Source: Heterodera schachtii (taxonomy: Eukaryota; Nematoda; Chromadorea; Rhabditida; Heteroderidae). Taken from it: a DNA stretch of 64,000 bases. Both the position numbers and the translations under genes were made by a program. The DNA lies in NCBI GenBank assembly GCA_023374025.1, contig SIJG01000095.1, positions 376,290 to 440,289 of the forward strand, written 5' to 3'. The notes under the pieces are model-generated. The model had not been told where the DNA came from. It ran no database searches and saw only the letters and a list, made by a program, of their open reading frames with translations. Positions 22,201 to 33,242 of the stretch are shown one piece after another. Every line of letters begins with the position of its first letter. Positions within the stretch are counted from its first letter, which is position 1.

Positions 22201-24594
22201 TCTCAAATCATACATGTACAAGGGGTGGGTGGCTCAGCCAAAGGCCACACGACGGACGATTGGGGACAGGGGGGGGGGGGTGTTTTGGGACTGAAGACCT
22301 TTTTTCCTTTGGGGGGTGTCCGAGGCCTCTTACGACTAGGGGGGGGGGGGTTGTCGAGGCACCCCGTGTGCATGTATGTCTCAAATTGCTATTTATTTTT
22401 AAATTTTACACCCTCCCTCTCCACAAAAACAGACTTGGGACATCGAATGCGGCAACTGCTTGCGCGTGTTGGAAGGCCACGAGGAGTTGGTGCGGTGCAT
22501 TCGCTTCGATTCCAAACGCATTGTGTCCGGCGCTTACGACGGGTAATTTTATGCATTTATTTTATTTATCTCTATTGAATTGAGAAACTAATGGTCCACG
22601 AAATTTGTTCATCATTTGTAACTTGATGCACACAAAACGCAGAAATAATTGAAATTTTGGACAAAAATTTGAATAATAGCCCTAATATTAAAGTGGATTT
22701 TATACAAATTCATTTTAAAAAAAGTTTCAAACATAAATCTTTTTAAAATAGAAAATTTTTCTATGAAAATTTAAGAAAAAAATTTAAAAATTTTTAGCGA
22801 TGGAAATTTTTGAAAAAATTTAAAATTTTAAGCGATTTTTTGAAAAATTTAGTTCGTAATCTTTTAAATGGCAAGAATTTTTGGTAATACTGCCGATGGT
22901 TGCCCCCTTTTTTGAAGAAATTTTTGTTTTTTGTTTTTAAAAGTCATAAAAACATGCTTCCAATGGTTTTCAGGGTCGCTGATCACGATTCCAACATCCA
23001 TTTCGGGATATTTCGAACCCCGAACCTGAATTCGAACAAAAAGTCGAAAATTAAAAAATTTTAAAATTCAGTTTTTGTTTCTAAAATAGATTAAAACAAG
23101 CAAAAATTAACTAAAACCATTGCAACACCAGAAAATAATCATTCTGCACAGATTCGAACATAAAAGTGAATTTTTAAATTTTTTGAATTTTCGACTTTTT
23201 GTTCGAGTTCGAGTCCGGGTTCGATATAGATCGAAATTGATGTCGGAATCATGATTACCGAAGTTTTCACAGATAGTGAACAAACATTTCCCCTTAATTT
23301 ATTTATTAAACATAATCTAAAAATAAATTTTCTTAACAGCAAAATTATGATCTGGGACCTGGCGGCGGCACTTGACCCGATGACACCGCCCAACTCCATC
23401 TGTATAAAGACACTTTCGGTGGGTGATCAGAGAGTCGGTAGATATGATCAACGGTAGGCAGATTAACAGGCAGAGAAAGGGATGCCTGGGTTCATATACC
23501 GGAGAGTCGAACAACAAAATTTTGCATTTTTCTGTAATTTGCCAACCGGTTTAACCCCCCCCCCCCAAAAAAAAAAAGCCAAATTTGAGAGGGTGTTGCG
23601 GAAATCACCCAATTTTCTCTTAACTTTTGTTTAAATTTCGCTGGAGTTTGAATTGTCTCCCCCCTGAAATTACGGGCCAGATTTTGGATTGGATTTTTAA
23701 AAAATGCCAGGGAATCCGGGTTTCCGGCCCCAAAAAAACTTACGAAATCTCCGGGTACGGGGGTGGTACCCCCCCCCCCCCCCCCGCCTAAGCCGAAATC
23801 CTGGGACCGTCCTGGTATTTTATATGTAACGTTTGGATGTTTAGCAACACACCGGGCGCGTTTTTCGGCTCCAATTTGACGAGTTCCAAATCATCAGCAG
23901 CTCCCATGACGACACCATTCTCATCTGGGACTTCCTCAACACGGGCCCGTCCGCCGCCGTTGCCGCGGGCGCTGCGGCAGCAGCCGCGCACAACCAGGCA
24001 AAGAAGGGCGAAGCGGGGGGGGGGGGGACCTCTCACGAACACTTGAAAATTTTAAGAGGAAAAGTTTTCTGCTAGAAATTTATATATATTTTTTTTTGCT
24101 GGTGCCCCTCTAGCAAGGGGACCTCGCGAACTGTCAGTTAAAAAGCTGATATAGAGAGGGTCGACTTCTCGTGTGAATTTTTAATATTAGCGGTGTATGA
24201 AGAAGAATTAAAAAGTTATGGGGCCTCAAAAAAATTAGGTGCCTGAGGTTCATTTTCCTAATTTTGCCAAAAAATTTCGCGATTTACCGAAACCCAAGGA
24301 ATTTACCAATTTTTGGTGAAAATCTCATAAATCGAAGGAAAATGTGGGAGCAGGTTTTATTTTTTAAATAAATGCCAATTTGCTAAAAAAAAAAGTTATT
24401 CTTGCACCAAAAGGGAGATCGATCCCACTTCTTTGTTTTGGCCATCTAACAAATTTATGCCCCTTTTGCAGGCCGTTCAACATCATCAAGCAGCACCCGC
24501 AGCCCAACCGGCTGCTGCAGCGATGCCCGGGGGCGCTGGTGCCGCGCCGGCCGCCGCCGCTATCATTCCGTTGGCACCGCCGCCGTCCCCATAA
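16281..24594 (+). CDS. lin-23: LIN-23 / beta-TrCP: F-box and WD40 substrate receptor of SCF ubiquitin ligase
   Basis: Fourteen exons: 16281-16364, 17765-17903, 18339-18513, 19087-19197, 19259-19365, 19877-19941, 20260-20378, 20857-20955, 21165-21315, 21853-21971, 22433-22542, 23340-23418, 23845-23997, 24472-24594. The product is about 544 residues: a dimerisation D-domain ([29 protein letters not shown]), an F-box ([19 protein letters not shown]...[10 protein letters not shown]), then seven WD40 blades starting near [11 protein letters not shown] and ending [11 protein letters not shown]. Blade sequences such as [19 protein letters not shown] and [16 protein letters not shown] are almost those of vertebrate beta-TrCP. 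In that family the propeller binds phosphodegrons (beta-catenin, IkB) and the F-box binds SKP1. The tail is Ala/Pro-rich and ends PLAPPPSP. Two introns (19366, 23998) start with GC. The exon 10/11 junction is one base short of an open frame. C. elegans LIN-23 is longer, with extended termini. Confidence 0.93.
16415..16790. repeat. Truncated copy of the 6244-6863 hAT family in lin-23 intron 1
   Basis: The text 'tgaggctttagccctcattttgt' and 'gaggcttttgtc' follows the left part of the 6244 element, but no matching right end was found. The stretch ends in a T run and a C run (16744-16760). It lies in the first intron of lin-23 and does not affect coding. Confidence 0.45.
19366..19876 (+). other. 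GC-AG intron 5 of lin-23
   Basis: Exon 5 ends AGC AAA G and the intron begins GCATGG. Splicing to the AG at 19875-19876 restores [10 protein letters not shown], exactly the family sequence at the first WD40 blade. The next GT donor (about 19399) would insert unconserved residues and break this match. Confidence 0.75.
21972..22432 (+). other. lin-23 intron 10 with a one-base frame problem
   Basis: Exon 10 ends ATC AG before GTTCCG and exon 11 starts after AACAG with ACT TGG GAC. GT-AG joining leaves the frame one base short, although both sides encode perfectly conserved WD40 residues (SDYSIR, then TWDIECG). Using GT-CA or TT-AG would repair it, as would one missing G in the assembly. The intron also holds long G runs (22270, 22340), where errors are likely. 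Confidence 0.7.
23998..24471 (+). other. GC-AG intron 13 of lin-23
   Basis: CAG at the exon end is followed by GCAAAG, close to the strong GC-donor consensus. Joining to GCC GTT CAA at 24472 in phase 0 keeps the Ala/His/Gln-rich tail open to the TAA at 24592. Reading through instead gives a Gly run and a stop near 24046. A single arm of the 12171 element family lies at 24150-24230. Confidence 0.65.
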
Positions 24595-25811
24595 AAAGCA
24601 AACCCAAAAAATGTTGAAATGATTTGATGAATATAAAACACTTTTTTAATTCCGAATGTTTCGTTTCGCTTTTTTCGTGGGATTTCATTTTATGTTTTCT
24701 TCACATTTTTGTGTATTATGGTGAACAACAAACAAACAAATGCGAATGCTTCTTCTATTTGTGTGTAAAAAGAGAAAAACAAAACGTGCAAAAAATTCAT
24801 ATTCATTTGGCCATTGTCTCATCGGTGTTATGACTTTAAATTCATCAAAATGGGCGTTACTCAAAAAACCATAAAATTAAAAATGTTTTGCTTGTAAAAT
24901 CTGTAACAAAATTATAAGTTCAAGAATTTTTTTTGCTACTTCTCATGGACCAATCGAGCTTAAATTTTTTACTAAGTATACTCTCAATTTGGGTTTTTAA
25001 TAAAGCATCAAAACGAAAATCTCTCCCAAACTTTTCATGAAAACCATTAAATAACCATTTTTCCGAAAATTCACAAAATTAGAATTTTTTAATGAAAATC
25101 TGCTAAAAATCTGGTCAAAATCCTTAATTTTTCCCCAGGCAACGTCTCTTCGGCACCGCCGGACCCTAAAAATCCTTTATTTTCTTAAAAATTAGCTCAA
25201 AATCGCAAAATTTGGCCATTTTTGTGGAAAATCTGTTAACAAATCGCATTAAAATTTACAAAAAATTTTCCCCGGCGGCGCCTATCGGCACCGCAGGCCC
25301 CCTTGTTCTCCAAAAATTTTCTAGAAAAAGCGCAGCAAAAAATCAACTTCGATTTTTCATGTTTACAATTTCACAAAACGCTCATTTCTAACAAAAAATT
25401 GCTCAAATTTATTATGGACAATCAAAAATATAACATTTGAACATTTTAAAGGTGTTTTGAATAAATTTTGTAAAAATGAGGCTTTTTAACCCAAATTTCT
25501 ATTGTCTCTATGTCTTTGAATCTCTTCCGATAACCCTCTCTATTAAATATTTTTTCTCTGTCTTTCCTCATCAAAAATGTTTTGTATGACTGGAACTGAA
25601 AGTTCAGCACTCTCTCATTTTGCCTTATCTCTCTCCCAAGTGATATTTCCCGCTAAAATAAATTTTCAAAAATTGACGGAAATTTTAAAAATAAGTTGTT
25701 TTATACGTTGTTGGCAAAATGCACATTGTTAATAATTAAATAACAACTTGAATGTTGATCTCCGAAGAAACAATTTTTTTCTTAAAAAAAAGTTGTTTTG
25801 CCTTTCTCTAC
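24595..25811. other. Region between lin-23 and alpha-spectrin (tail to tail)
   Basis: Past the lin-23 stop the DNA is AT-rich. No canonical AATAAA lies within about 40 nt; an ATATAAA-like variant is at about 24630. 24985-25500 is a diverged copy of the interior of the hAT element at 6244-6863, with shared 'tttgggttttta', 'gcatcaaaacgaaaatctc' and the GC-rich motif at 25271-25300. No further spectrin exon was found. Confidence 0.5.
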
Positions 25812-28800
25812 TCCCGGCGTTGTGCCATCGGTTCCATTAAATGCCGACGACGGGCGAGCAACTGAAAAGGCATAGGGAATATATTAAAAGAATTTTATTT
25901 GAAAAATGAATTATGGAATAAAGCTTTAATTGTTCTACAATTTCAAAAAGGTATAAATTCACAAAATTCTATTCTTTCAGGTTGATCAAAAAAAAAAAAA
26001 AATTGAATTCAGTTTAAAAATTCCTGTCCTTCGATGTGATCAACAGACCAATTAAATTCGGTTGCTATAGCAAAATGCCAAAAGTCATTAATGAACATTG
26101 TGATCACTGATCAGTCGCAAAAATATGTAAGAGTAAATCTCTGATTTGAAAAAAAAAAGAAAATTTGGCTGGCTTCAGAAAATATGCGAGCGACCGAGAC
26201 GACAGGGTCAGGATTTCATTTTTGAAAAAAAACATGAGACCATTCTTCTGAAAAGCTAGAGTTCGGATGCCCTATCGGATCTCGAAGCCGACAAACCATT
26301 CATTTAGTCGATAATCAACTTAATCGTGTCACTTGCCTCCTGCTTGGTCATCCACGACTCGGCCTGCTCCGTGTCCCTGTAGAACAACTGCAGGTCCATG
26401 CACTGTTCGTACAATATGCGACGCTCCTCCCACAGATTGTTCAAGCTCGTCTGCTCCATTGCCAAATTCTGCGAAAACAGTTGTTTTAAGATAAATGAAA
26501 GCCAAAATTTCAATTTTGTAATATGAGCATTTAAGAATAGTTAAAAACAAAAATTCATCAACCGTTGAAAATAATTTAATAAGCTGAAAATTTGGATGAT
26601 TATTTTTTCAATTTAATTCGTCGTCATTCATAGAAAATCAACTTTACAATTTGATATGCTTAAAGAAAACATTCAAAAATATTGTTTGTCTTTTAATAGT
26701 TTTGCCTTTTAAAATATTTAAAATTATTATTTTTCCCTCAACACCTGAAGGCACTGTCGAATTTCGTCCGCCTCCTCAATGTCTTCGTCCAACAGACGTT
26801 GCCCCGTTTCGGCCGTCTGTTTGAATGAGTCGGTTCGGGCTTCGATTTCTTAAAAAATGGACACGAAATTTAAATTTTTTAGTCATATCATTATTGCCTA
26901 TATTGTATTTCAGGTTACTGTATCTTTTTTTTACTCACCGCCCTTGTGCTCCTGGTGCTGTTCCAACAGCGCTTCGGCACCCGCAACATCTTTGGCCAAC
27001 TCCGACGATTGGATGAGTGCCTTTTGAACATAATAAATTATTTTTAAAAAATTTAATTTAGATAAAATTTGTACAGTTGATGAATGGGCCTAGACAAATA
27101 TTACCGAACTTACAAATCTTAGGCATTCAATGGCAAAATATTTCAGGAAGCATTTTACAAATTTGTCCAAAAGGAATAATTTATAAAAAAAAAAATAAAG
27201 AAATAAGGCGAATAAAGATAAATTCTATTAAAAACCAAGTGATTTGTTATTATGGCGTAAAAAAGTTTCCAAATTTGGCATGGACTGTGCCCGATCACCT
27301 GAATGCCCTTGGTCCACTCGACCAACTCGCGGTAGTCTGCCATGAAGCGGTGCCGGTTGTACGATCGGTCAAGGCCCCGCTTGCGCTGCTCCGCGCTCAG
27401 CTTCAGCGCCTCCCATCGGCCGCGCGCCTCGTCCACCTTCGCAGCAATGTCCTCCGACTTTTCCGGGTACAGTTGGCACAATCGGTTGGTCTCCGTACCA
27501 AGTTCATCCATCTTGGGTAAAATTATTTAAAAAAAAGTTCAGCTCTTTCCTAAAAAAAATTTGTACCACCTTATGTAATTTTTATTGTCTCCTCCGTTCC
27601 TATATAATACAGTGATTCTGATCTAATGCACCCCAAAACGCCCCCGCCGAAACTCAGCCGAGACATAACTCTAATTTAAAATTTTTAATTAAAATATCTT
27701 TTAAATTTAAATTTTTTTTTGGCAGAGTTATGTCTCGGCAAACTTTTGGCCGGCGGAATTTCGGCGGCGGACTTTTGTCCTGCTCCGGGTTTTGATAAAC
27801 TCATTGGTCATGTTTCTGAATCCCTAACTGAACAATACCAGTGCATTGACTATATATGGCTCTGATTATTGCTTTGATCACTGATTAAACAATTTTGTCC
27901 GATCACTACACTGATCAAATTTCCCCGCGCCGTGCCACCTTCGATTCCAATGCGGCCAAGTCGCGCTCGGTGTCTTCGTGCTTGCGCTGCAGTGCCTGCA
28001 CATTGTTCAGATCGCGCCCAAAGTCGTCGGTGGCCAGCGTAAGCTCTTTCTTGCCCATCCATACCAACGTTTCGTCAATGTCGCGGTAAAATCGTTGAAT
28101 TTGCTTGGCACCGAACAACGCTTCGCCCCTTAAATATTTCGAAAAATCATCCAACCCGTAATCAGTGGGAAAACGGGGTGGGAAATCCCGATACACCCTC
28201 ACCGAAATAAAAAATTTAAGGAAAAATATTTACATTATTTCGAAATGTTTTCAAATTTAATTAAAATATTCACTATTCCTCGACTGCACCTATCAAAAGA
28301 TCCAAAATCCCTTTATTTTTTATAATTTAACCCAAAAATAAAAATTGATAATTTTGGCAAAAAACTCAAAAAGTGTCATTATTTGCACAAAATAATCATA
28401 AAAATTTTAGGGCCGGAAAACAAAAATTTTTTTATGGTACTTGTAAATTTTGAATGATAGAATGGCATTAAATTGTCAATAACAGTTATTCGAGTTGGGT
28501 CTTTTGCATTTTTGTTAAATTTTTTTCATTTTCTATTTTAAAGTTTTTGAAAAACTTTTCCAGCAAATCGGACAAAAATGCTGGAAATTTTTCATAAATT
28601 TTTTTTTCATGAATTTTCTTATACGGGAAGGGGGAAAGGGACGTCGTGCACTCTCTTCCCCCACCTTGTTGATGTCAGTGTGCCCAGCTTGTGCCATGCC
28701 TCGTTCACTTCGTCCCGTTTGCCATGGATTTGCTGTTGTTCCGGGTAGCCTTCGTCAATGAGTGCATTTGCCTCGTGGTTTATGTCCAAGACTCGGGACT

Positions 28801-28956
28801 GAAATATTTTTAAAAATTTATAAAAATAAAAAGGCGCAGGCAACCGTACCTCATGACTTTTCAACTCCTTTAGAAACTCGTCAATTTGCGCTGCATCACC
28901 TCACATGTCAAGGTGGTGCCCAGGGTCGGTGCCAGTCGTCGTGGAAACGAGTTAAT
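25812..28956 (-). pseudogene. spc-1: Alpha-spectrin fragment (internal spectrin repeats, both gene ends missing)
   Basis: Minus-strand exons: 28956-28850, 28798-28665, 28128-27939, 27511-27299, 27020-26939, 26848-26745, 26468-26337 and 25861-25812. They give about 340 residues of spectrin repeats. Recognisable parts in order are [114 protein letters not shown] and LLARRRHLMEPMAQRR. These match alpha- rather than beta-spectrin, the scaffold under the plasma membrane, normally about 2,400 residues. Phases agree at nearly every junction. Odd points: the first exon needs one added base near 28887 to stay open; about 60 residues expected between the last two exons are absent; the exon ending 26337 uses a GC donor (GAGGCAAGT); and no upstream exon exists in the following 35 kb. 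It is either a duplicated, decaying fragment or a gene broken by assembly. Confidence 0.8.
27640..27760. repeat. Small inverted repeat in a spectrin intron
   Basis: CCGAGACATAACTCT (27658-27672) is mirrored by AGAGTTATGTCTCGG (27726-27740) around an AT-only spacer, with further GC-rich flanks (CGCCGAAACTCAG and GGCGGAATTTCGGCGG). This looks like a short foldback insertion in the intron. Confidence 0.5.
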
Positions 28957-30974
28957 CTGAACTTATCAAATAAATTAGTCTTGATTGCAAATATTCTATC
29001 AAATGATCGATAGGTTTCTGAAATTAAATAAATTGTCTTAGGATTTGCCAATAGATCATTTAATGGAAGTTTTTTATATGCATATTAACATTTTATGTGA
29101 AATCTCGTTGAAGATGTTAAATCCACCATGGTGCTTGTACTTTCATTTTGCTATTGTTTGATTTTTTAAATTTTTCCTATTTTTATTTCGATACGTAAAT
29201 AAATTTTTATTTAAATTTCCTGAAGTAATAAAGAATATATACAATAAGTTTAGTGTTTAATTATCATTTTTATCTCGCAGCATTTATATATTTTTTGATT
29301 CTCTTGCAATTTATTTTTTTAAATTACATGTATCAATTTGTTTTATTAGATTTTTTGTATTTTATATAGTTTTAATTTACCTTTACTCGCTTTAATTTGA
29401 CTTAGAAATTTCTGTCACTCAAATAAATATTAATATTCTTGAATTAATTATTGAACTTTTATTTTTAAATAGACGTTTCACAATAATTTACTTTTACAAT
29501 TTTCATTTGAGAAAAGCAATGAGTAAAAGAAATCACTTCCAAAGTACCGTCTAAAATGAAAATTTTTCAAAAAATAAAATATTCAATCAAAAAAAGAATT
29601 TCCTTTTTTGATAAAAAATTGTAAAAATGTTCAAATCGATTTAATTGATTTATTTAGCGAAACTATAATTATTTTTGGCTTATACATTGTGAAACGGTGC
29701 CATAAAATGTAAAATTTTTAACGAAGAAATAACTCAAAAAAAAAAAACCAGGTTTTCGTCATTATTGGTCATAAATTTCATAAAATTTTTTTAATTTTGT
29801 ACTTTTAAAAAAACATTCGGTAAAAAATCATTGCTCCAATCATCTTCAAACTTTTTTTCTCAAAATTTAACCAGTTAACAATTATTCTAAATCAATTTCT
29901 TTTTAAAACCTTTTTATTCAAAATTCAAAAAATGGAAAAATTTAGTTTCGTTTTTTGATTTATTAGGCCATCTGTCAAGGTTTTTACAATAAGGTCATAT
30001 TTAATAAACCCCAAGTATAGCGATTTTTTATTTAGGTTTTCAATTAAAAAATGAAACTGATAATATTAAATACTTATGTATTTAAATGTTTAACGATTAA
30101 CTAATTTATAATTTATTGTTTAATTTTAAATAAAAACATATTTAATTAAATTTTAATCTTTTTTTATATGTATTAATAAGAAATTTTTGAAATTAAGAAT
30201 TGGAGGTATTAGTTTTGGACAAATTTTGTCATTTTACACCACGAAATTAGAAAATGAACTATTTCTGATTTTATTTCTAATTTTTAATCGAAACAACAAA
30301 ACAATAACGGAAATTAAAAAAGCATTTACTTGAACTGAGTTAAATTTCTAATTAAGAAAAAATCACAAAAATACTTTATTTCTTAGTTATTAGGTAAGTT
30401 TTTAATCAAAATTTAAATTCAATTACAACTTTTTTTTTATTTATCACGAATTAAGTATTTTTTTTTATAGAAATAAAATTAATTCTTATATGAAATCATT
30501 ATTGCGGGTTTTATTAATCATTAATAATTTTCTCTTTTTTTTGGTGATAAGTTCATTCAAATACATTTGGTAAGCAAAAATATTTTCACATTTACTTTTT
30601 AAATATTTCCGTCACTATAAATCGAAGATTATTAAGAAAATATATTTGTTTATTTATTTGTTTGTTTTTTTTTTTTAATTTTTTTAATTTTTTTTTATTT
30701 GTTCTATATTTTGTATGGATTTGATAAAATTAATTTTTTTTCAAAACAAAATAACGATTTAACGCAATTTTATAATTGCAAAAATAATTATTTTTAGATT
30801 GGTAACAGTAAGAATCTGAACTATGCATCGTTATTTTTTAATCATATCATAATTGTTCAGGAATATTGCTTAATTTATCATTCGTAAAGGCTTTTTCTAA
30901 ATTTAATTTTCAGACACTTAATTCTGTTTATTTCTCTTTCGATTATAAAGATTATCAATAATTTATTGTTTCTA
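28957..30974. other. AT-rich gene-free stretch upstream of the spectrin fragment
   Basis: Composition falls to that of the large desert further on. Neither strand shows spectrin exons, GC-rich coding islands or clear TIR pairs. If the spectrin gene were intact, its 5' exons should lie here. Confidence 0.6.
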
Positions 30975-31345
30975 TCGGGCACATCTGCCGGAGGACCCTC
31001 AGCCTCGCCCCCGACCCTGGCGATGTCCAACCCAAACTAAGCGTGCCGGTACCAGCGGCTTTTTTGTACAGCTCGATGAGCTCTACAAAAGGTATCAATG
31101 GCGTCCGGCTGTGTCTACTACAAATGGAGAAAGTTGGCGAGAAGTGATGCGAAAAACTGAAAAAATAAAAAAAATTTCTCGCCAATTTTCTCCATTTGTA
31201 GTAGACACAGCCGGACGCCATTGATATAGTTTTGTAGAGCTCATCGAGCTGTACAAAAAAGCCGCTGGTACCGGCAAGCTTAGCTTGAGTTGGCCATCGA
31301 CAGGGTCGGGGGCGAGGCTGAGGGTCCTCCGGCAGATGTGCCCGA
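30975..31345. repeat. GC-rich palindrome of about 370 bp
   Basis: The left arm starts TCGGGCACATCTGCCGGAGG and the right arm ends CCTCCGGCAGATGTGCCCGA. The arms are about 160-185 bp, near-identical, around a short AT spacer (about 31140-31180). They contain 'tgtacagctcgatgagct', 'ggcgtccggctgtgtctact' and 'acaaatggagaaa'. A minus-strand frame stays open across the whole palindrome (135 codons). It is far richer in G+C than its surroundings. It could be an inverted duplication of an exon-derived sequence or a foldback transposon; its source was not identified. Confidence 0.7.
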
Positions 31346-31796
31346 CCCATGACGGGCTCCAAGTGAATGGATCAAGGACCGGACCCGGCCTGGGAGATAG
31401 CCCTTGAAAAACTGAACAAAAAATTGTTCTTAAACGGGCCGGTACGGGTTCCGGATCAGGCACTTTTGGTGCCTCGAAAATGGTGCGATCGGCTTCCTGA
31501 AAATGACCAATCAATAACTGAGTTTTTTTTTGGAACGCCCACACTGAGTTTTTTTTTTGGATCGACTCACCACGCATTCACCATATTAGTACTCACACCT
31601 TAGCAGCCGAATTATTTCTCAATAACAAACTGAAACAATAGAAAATCTCTTTTTTTCAACTTTGTGAACTTTATTTTGTTTTATTTTGTTTTTGATTTTG
31701 ATTTTATTTTTGCACCATTTAATGTACTTTTTAATATCTTGTGGTTACTCAATAAATAAATAAAATAAATAAATAAATAAGAAAGTCCCTTTGTTT
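31346..31796. other. Spacer between the two palindromes
   Basis: The first 160 bases are moderately GC-rich without a recognised frame. The rest is AT-rich and includes an (AAAT)n microsatellite at about 31750-31780. Nothing else was seen. Confidence 0.5.
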
Positions 31797-32423
31797 TGTC
31801 GCAGCTCAGCGAGCTGCGACTGTCCGATGGTCGGACAGTTTCAACGAAATGAGCAAAAGAAGGGATGCGGGCACAAAAAGGGAAACAAAAATGGGCAAAA
31901 AGGAGCAAAATGGCGTGACGAAAACCAGCGGCAACACCCGTCTGCGCAAATGTCACCCGATGGAACGGCAAAAAGAGCCCGATTCAGCCAACGAACGCAT
32001 GTGAAGAACCAGCCGCAACAGCGATGCCCAACGAACAGAAGGAAGAAAAACCCCGAATGATCACCCCATTGCTCATTAATTAATTTGTTATTGTGTGTAG
32101 CCCCACCACACAAGCGCTGGTCATTCCGCCGGGAATGTCGCAGCTCAGCGAGCTGCGACTGTCCGATGGTCGGACAGTTTCAATGAAATAAGCAAATGAA
32201 GGGGAGCGGGGACAAAAAGGGCAACAAAAGGCAAAAGAAGGGGCAAAATGGCGTGACGAAAACCAGCGGCAACACCCGTCTGCGCAAATGTCACCCGATG
32301 GAACGGCAAAAAGAGCCCGATTCAGCCAACGAACGCATGTGAAGAACCAGCCGCAACAGCGATGCCCAACGAACAGAAGGAAGAAAAACCCCGAATGATC
32401 ACCCCATTGCTTATTAATTAATT

Positions 32424-32628
32424 TGTTGTGTGTAGCCCCACCATTTTCGATCGTATTTAAGCCCCGTAAATTGTTCATTTCAGTGGCTCCGATCGTACAC
32501 CGAATAAAGAGAAAAAACCCAGCAATTGGGTATTCGGTAGCCCCTCCCCCTCTCCTTCCTCTCCTACCCCCACCCCGAACCATGGACGACGAACCGTCCC
32601 GTTGCGGCTCGTGGGCCGAGCCGCAACA
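32424..32628 (+). repeat. LTR-like repeat, left arm
   Basis: The repeat begins TGTTG and ends CAACA, and contains a TATTTAAG promoter-like box (32454-32461) and an AATAAA signal (about 32502), the order expected of an LTR. It is followed by AG and TGGCGACCCTGGCAGGGAC, which resembles the tRNA-primer sites of some Ty3/gypsy elements. Another start of the same LTR (TGTTATTGTGTGTAG) is truncated at 32086-32107. Confidence 0.55.
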
Positions 32629-32701
32629 AGTGGCGACCCTGGCAGGGACAAAACTTTGGTGGGGTTTTTGGAGATTTGGTAGGGAAGGGGGGAGTAGGAC
32701 C

Positions 32702-33027
32702 CCACGGGTTTTTTGTAACCCGTGGCGCCCTGCGCATCCGGCCCCTCGGGTTTTTTGTAACCCGAGGCGCCTCCCTTTCCGCGCTTTCCGGTCCCTTGGG
32801 TTTTTTGTAACCCAGGGCGCCAAATTCCGCGCCGCCTCCCGTTCCGCCGCGCCTCATCCCATTCCGCGCTTCCTCCCAATCGTCTGCTCCCATTCGCTCG
32901 CGCCCGTTCGGCCACTCGGGCTTTTCGTACCCGAGTCGCCTTGTATTTGCGCCGGTGTGTTCCGCGCCCTCAGTACCGTACCTCGTGTTCCGCGCCTATA
33001 GCCCCTCAGGTTTTTTGTAACCTGAGG
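32702..33027 (+). repeat. Array of five hairpins with a shared loop and varying stems, left arm
   Basis: Hairpins at 32702-32725, 32744-32767, 32794-32817, 32914-32936 and 33004-33027. Four share a GG(G)TTTTTTGTAACC core; the fourth has a CTTTTCGTA loop. The stem arms differ but stay paired: CCACGGG/CCCGTGG, CCTCGGG/CCCGAGG, CCTTGGG/CCCAGGG (one G-T pair), ACTCGGG/CCCGAGT and CCTCAGG/CCTGAGG. Each is followed by CGC. The paired changes argue that the fold, in RNA or single-stranded DNA, is or was selected. Confidence 0.75.
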
Positions 33028-33242
33028 CGCGCTAATCGTTCGGGGCAGAGAACCCGCAACTCAAAGGGTGGCATTGGGCCGACCCTCCAAACGTCAGTGT
33101 GCCGAGCCAATTGAACAAGCGGCAAAACTGAAGATGCGCAATTGATGAAGCGCCAATTGAGGAGACATTCAAAGAGGAGCATTTGGAAAGCGCATAGCAA
33201 AGATGCGTATTCGTCAGGGGACACAGTGCAGAGCCCCACAAA

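Noticed and set aside
31040..31260. LDELYK peptide resembling the end of GFP (possible vector contamination)
   Set aside because: Only six residues match, the flanking sequence is unrelated, and the stretch is part of a natural-looking palindrome.
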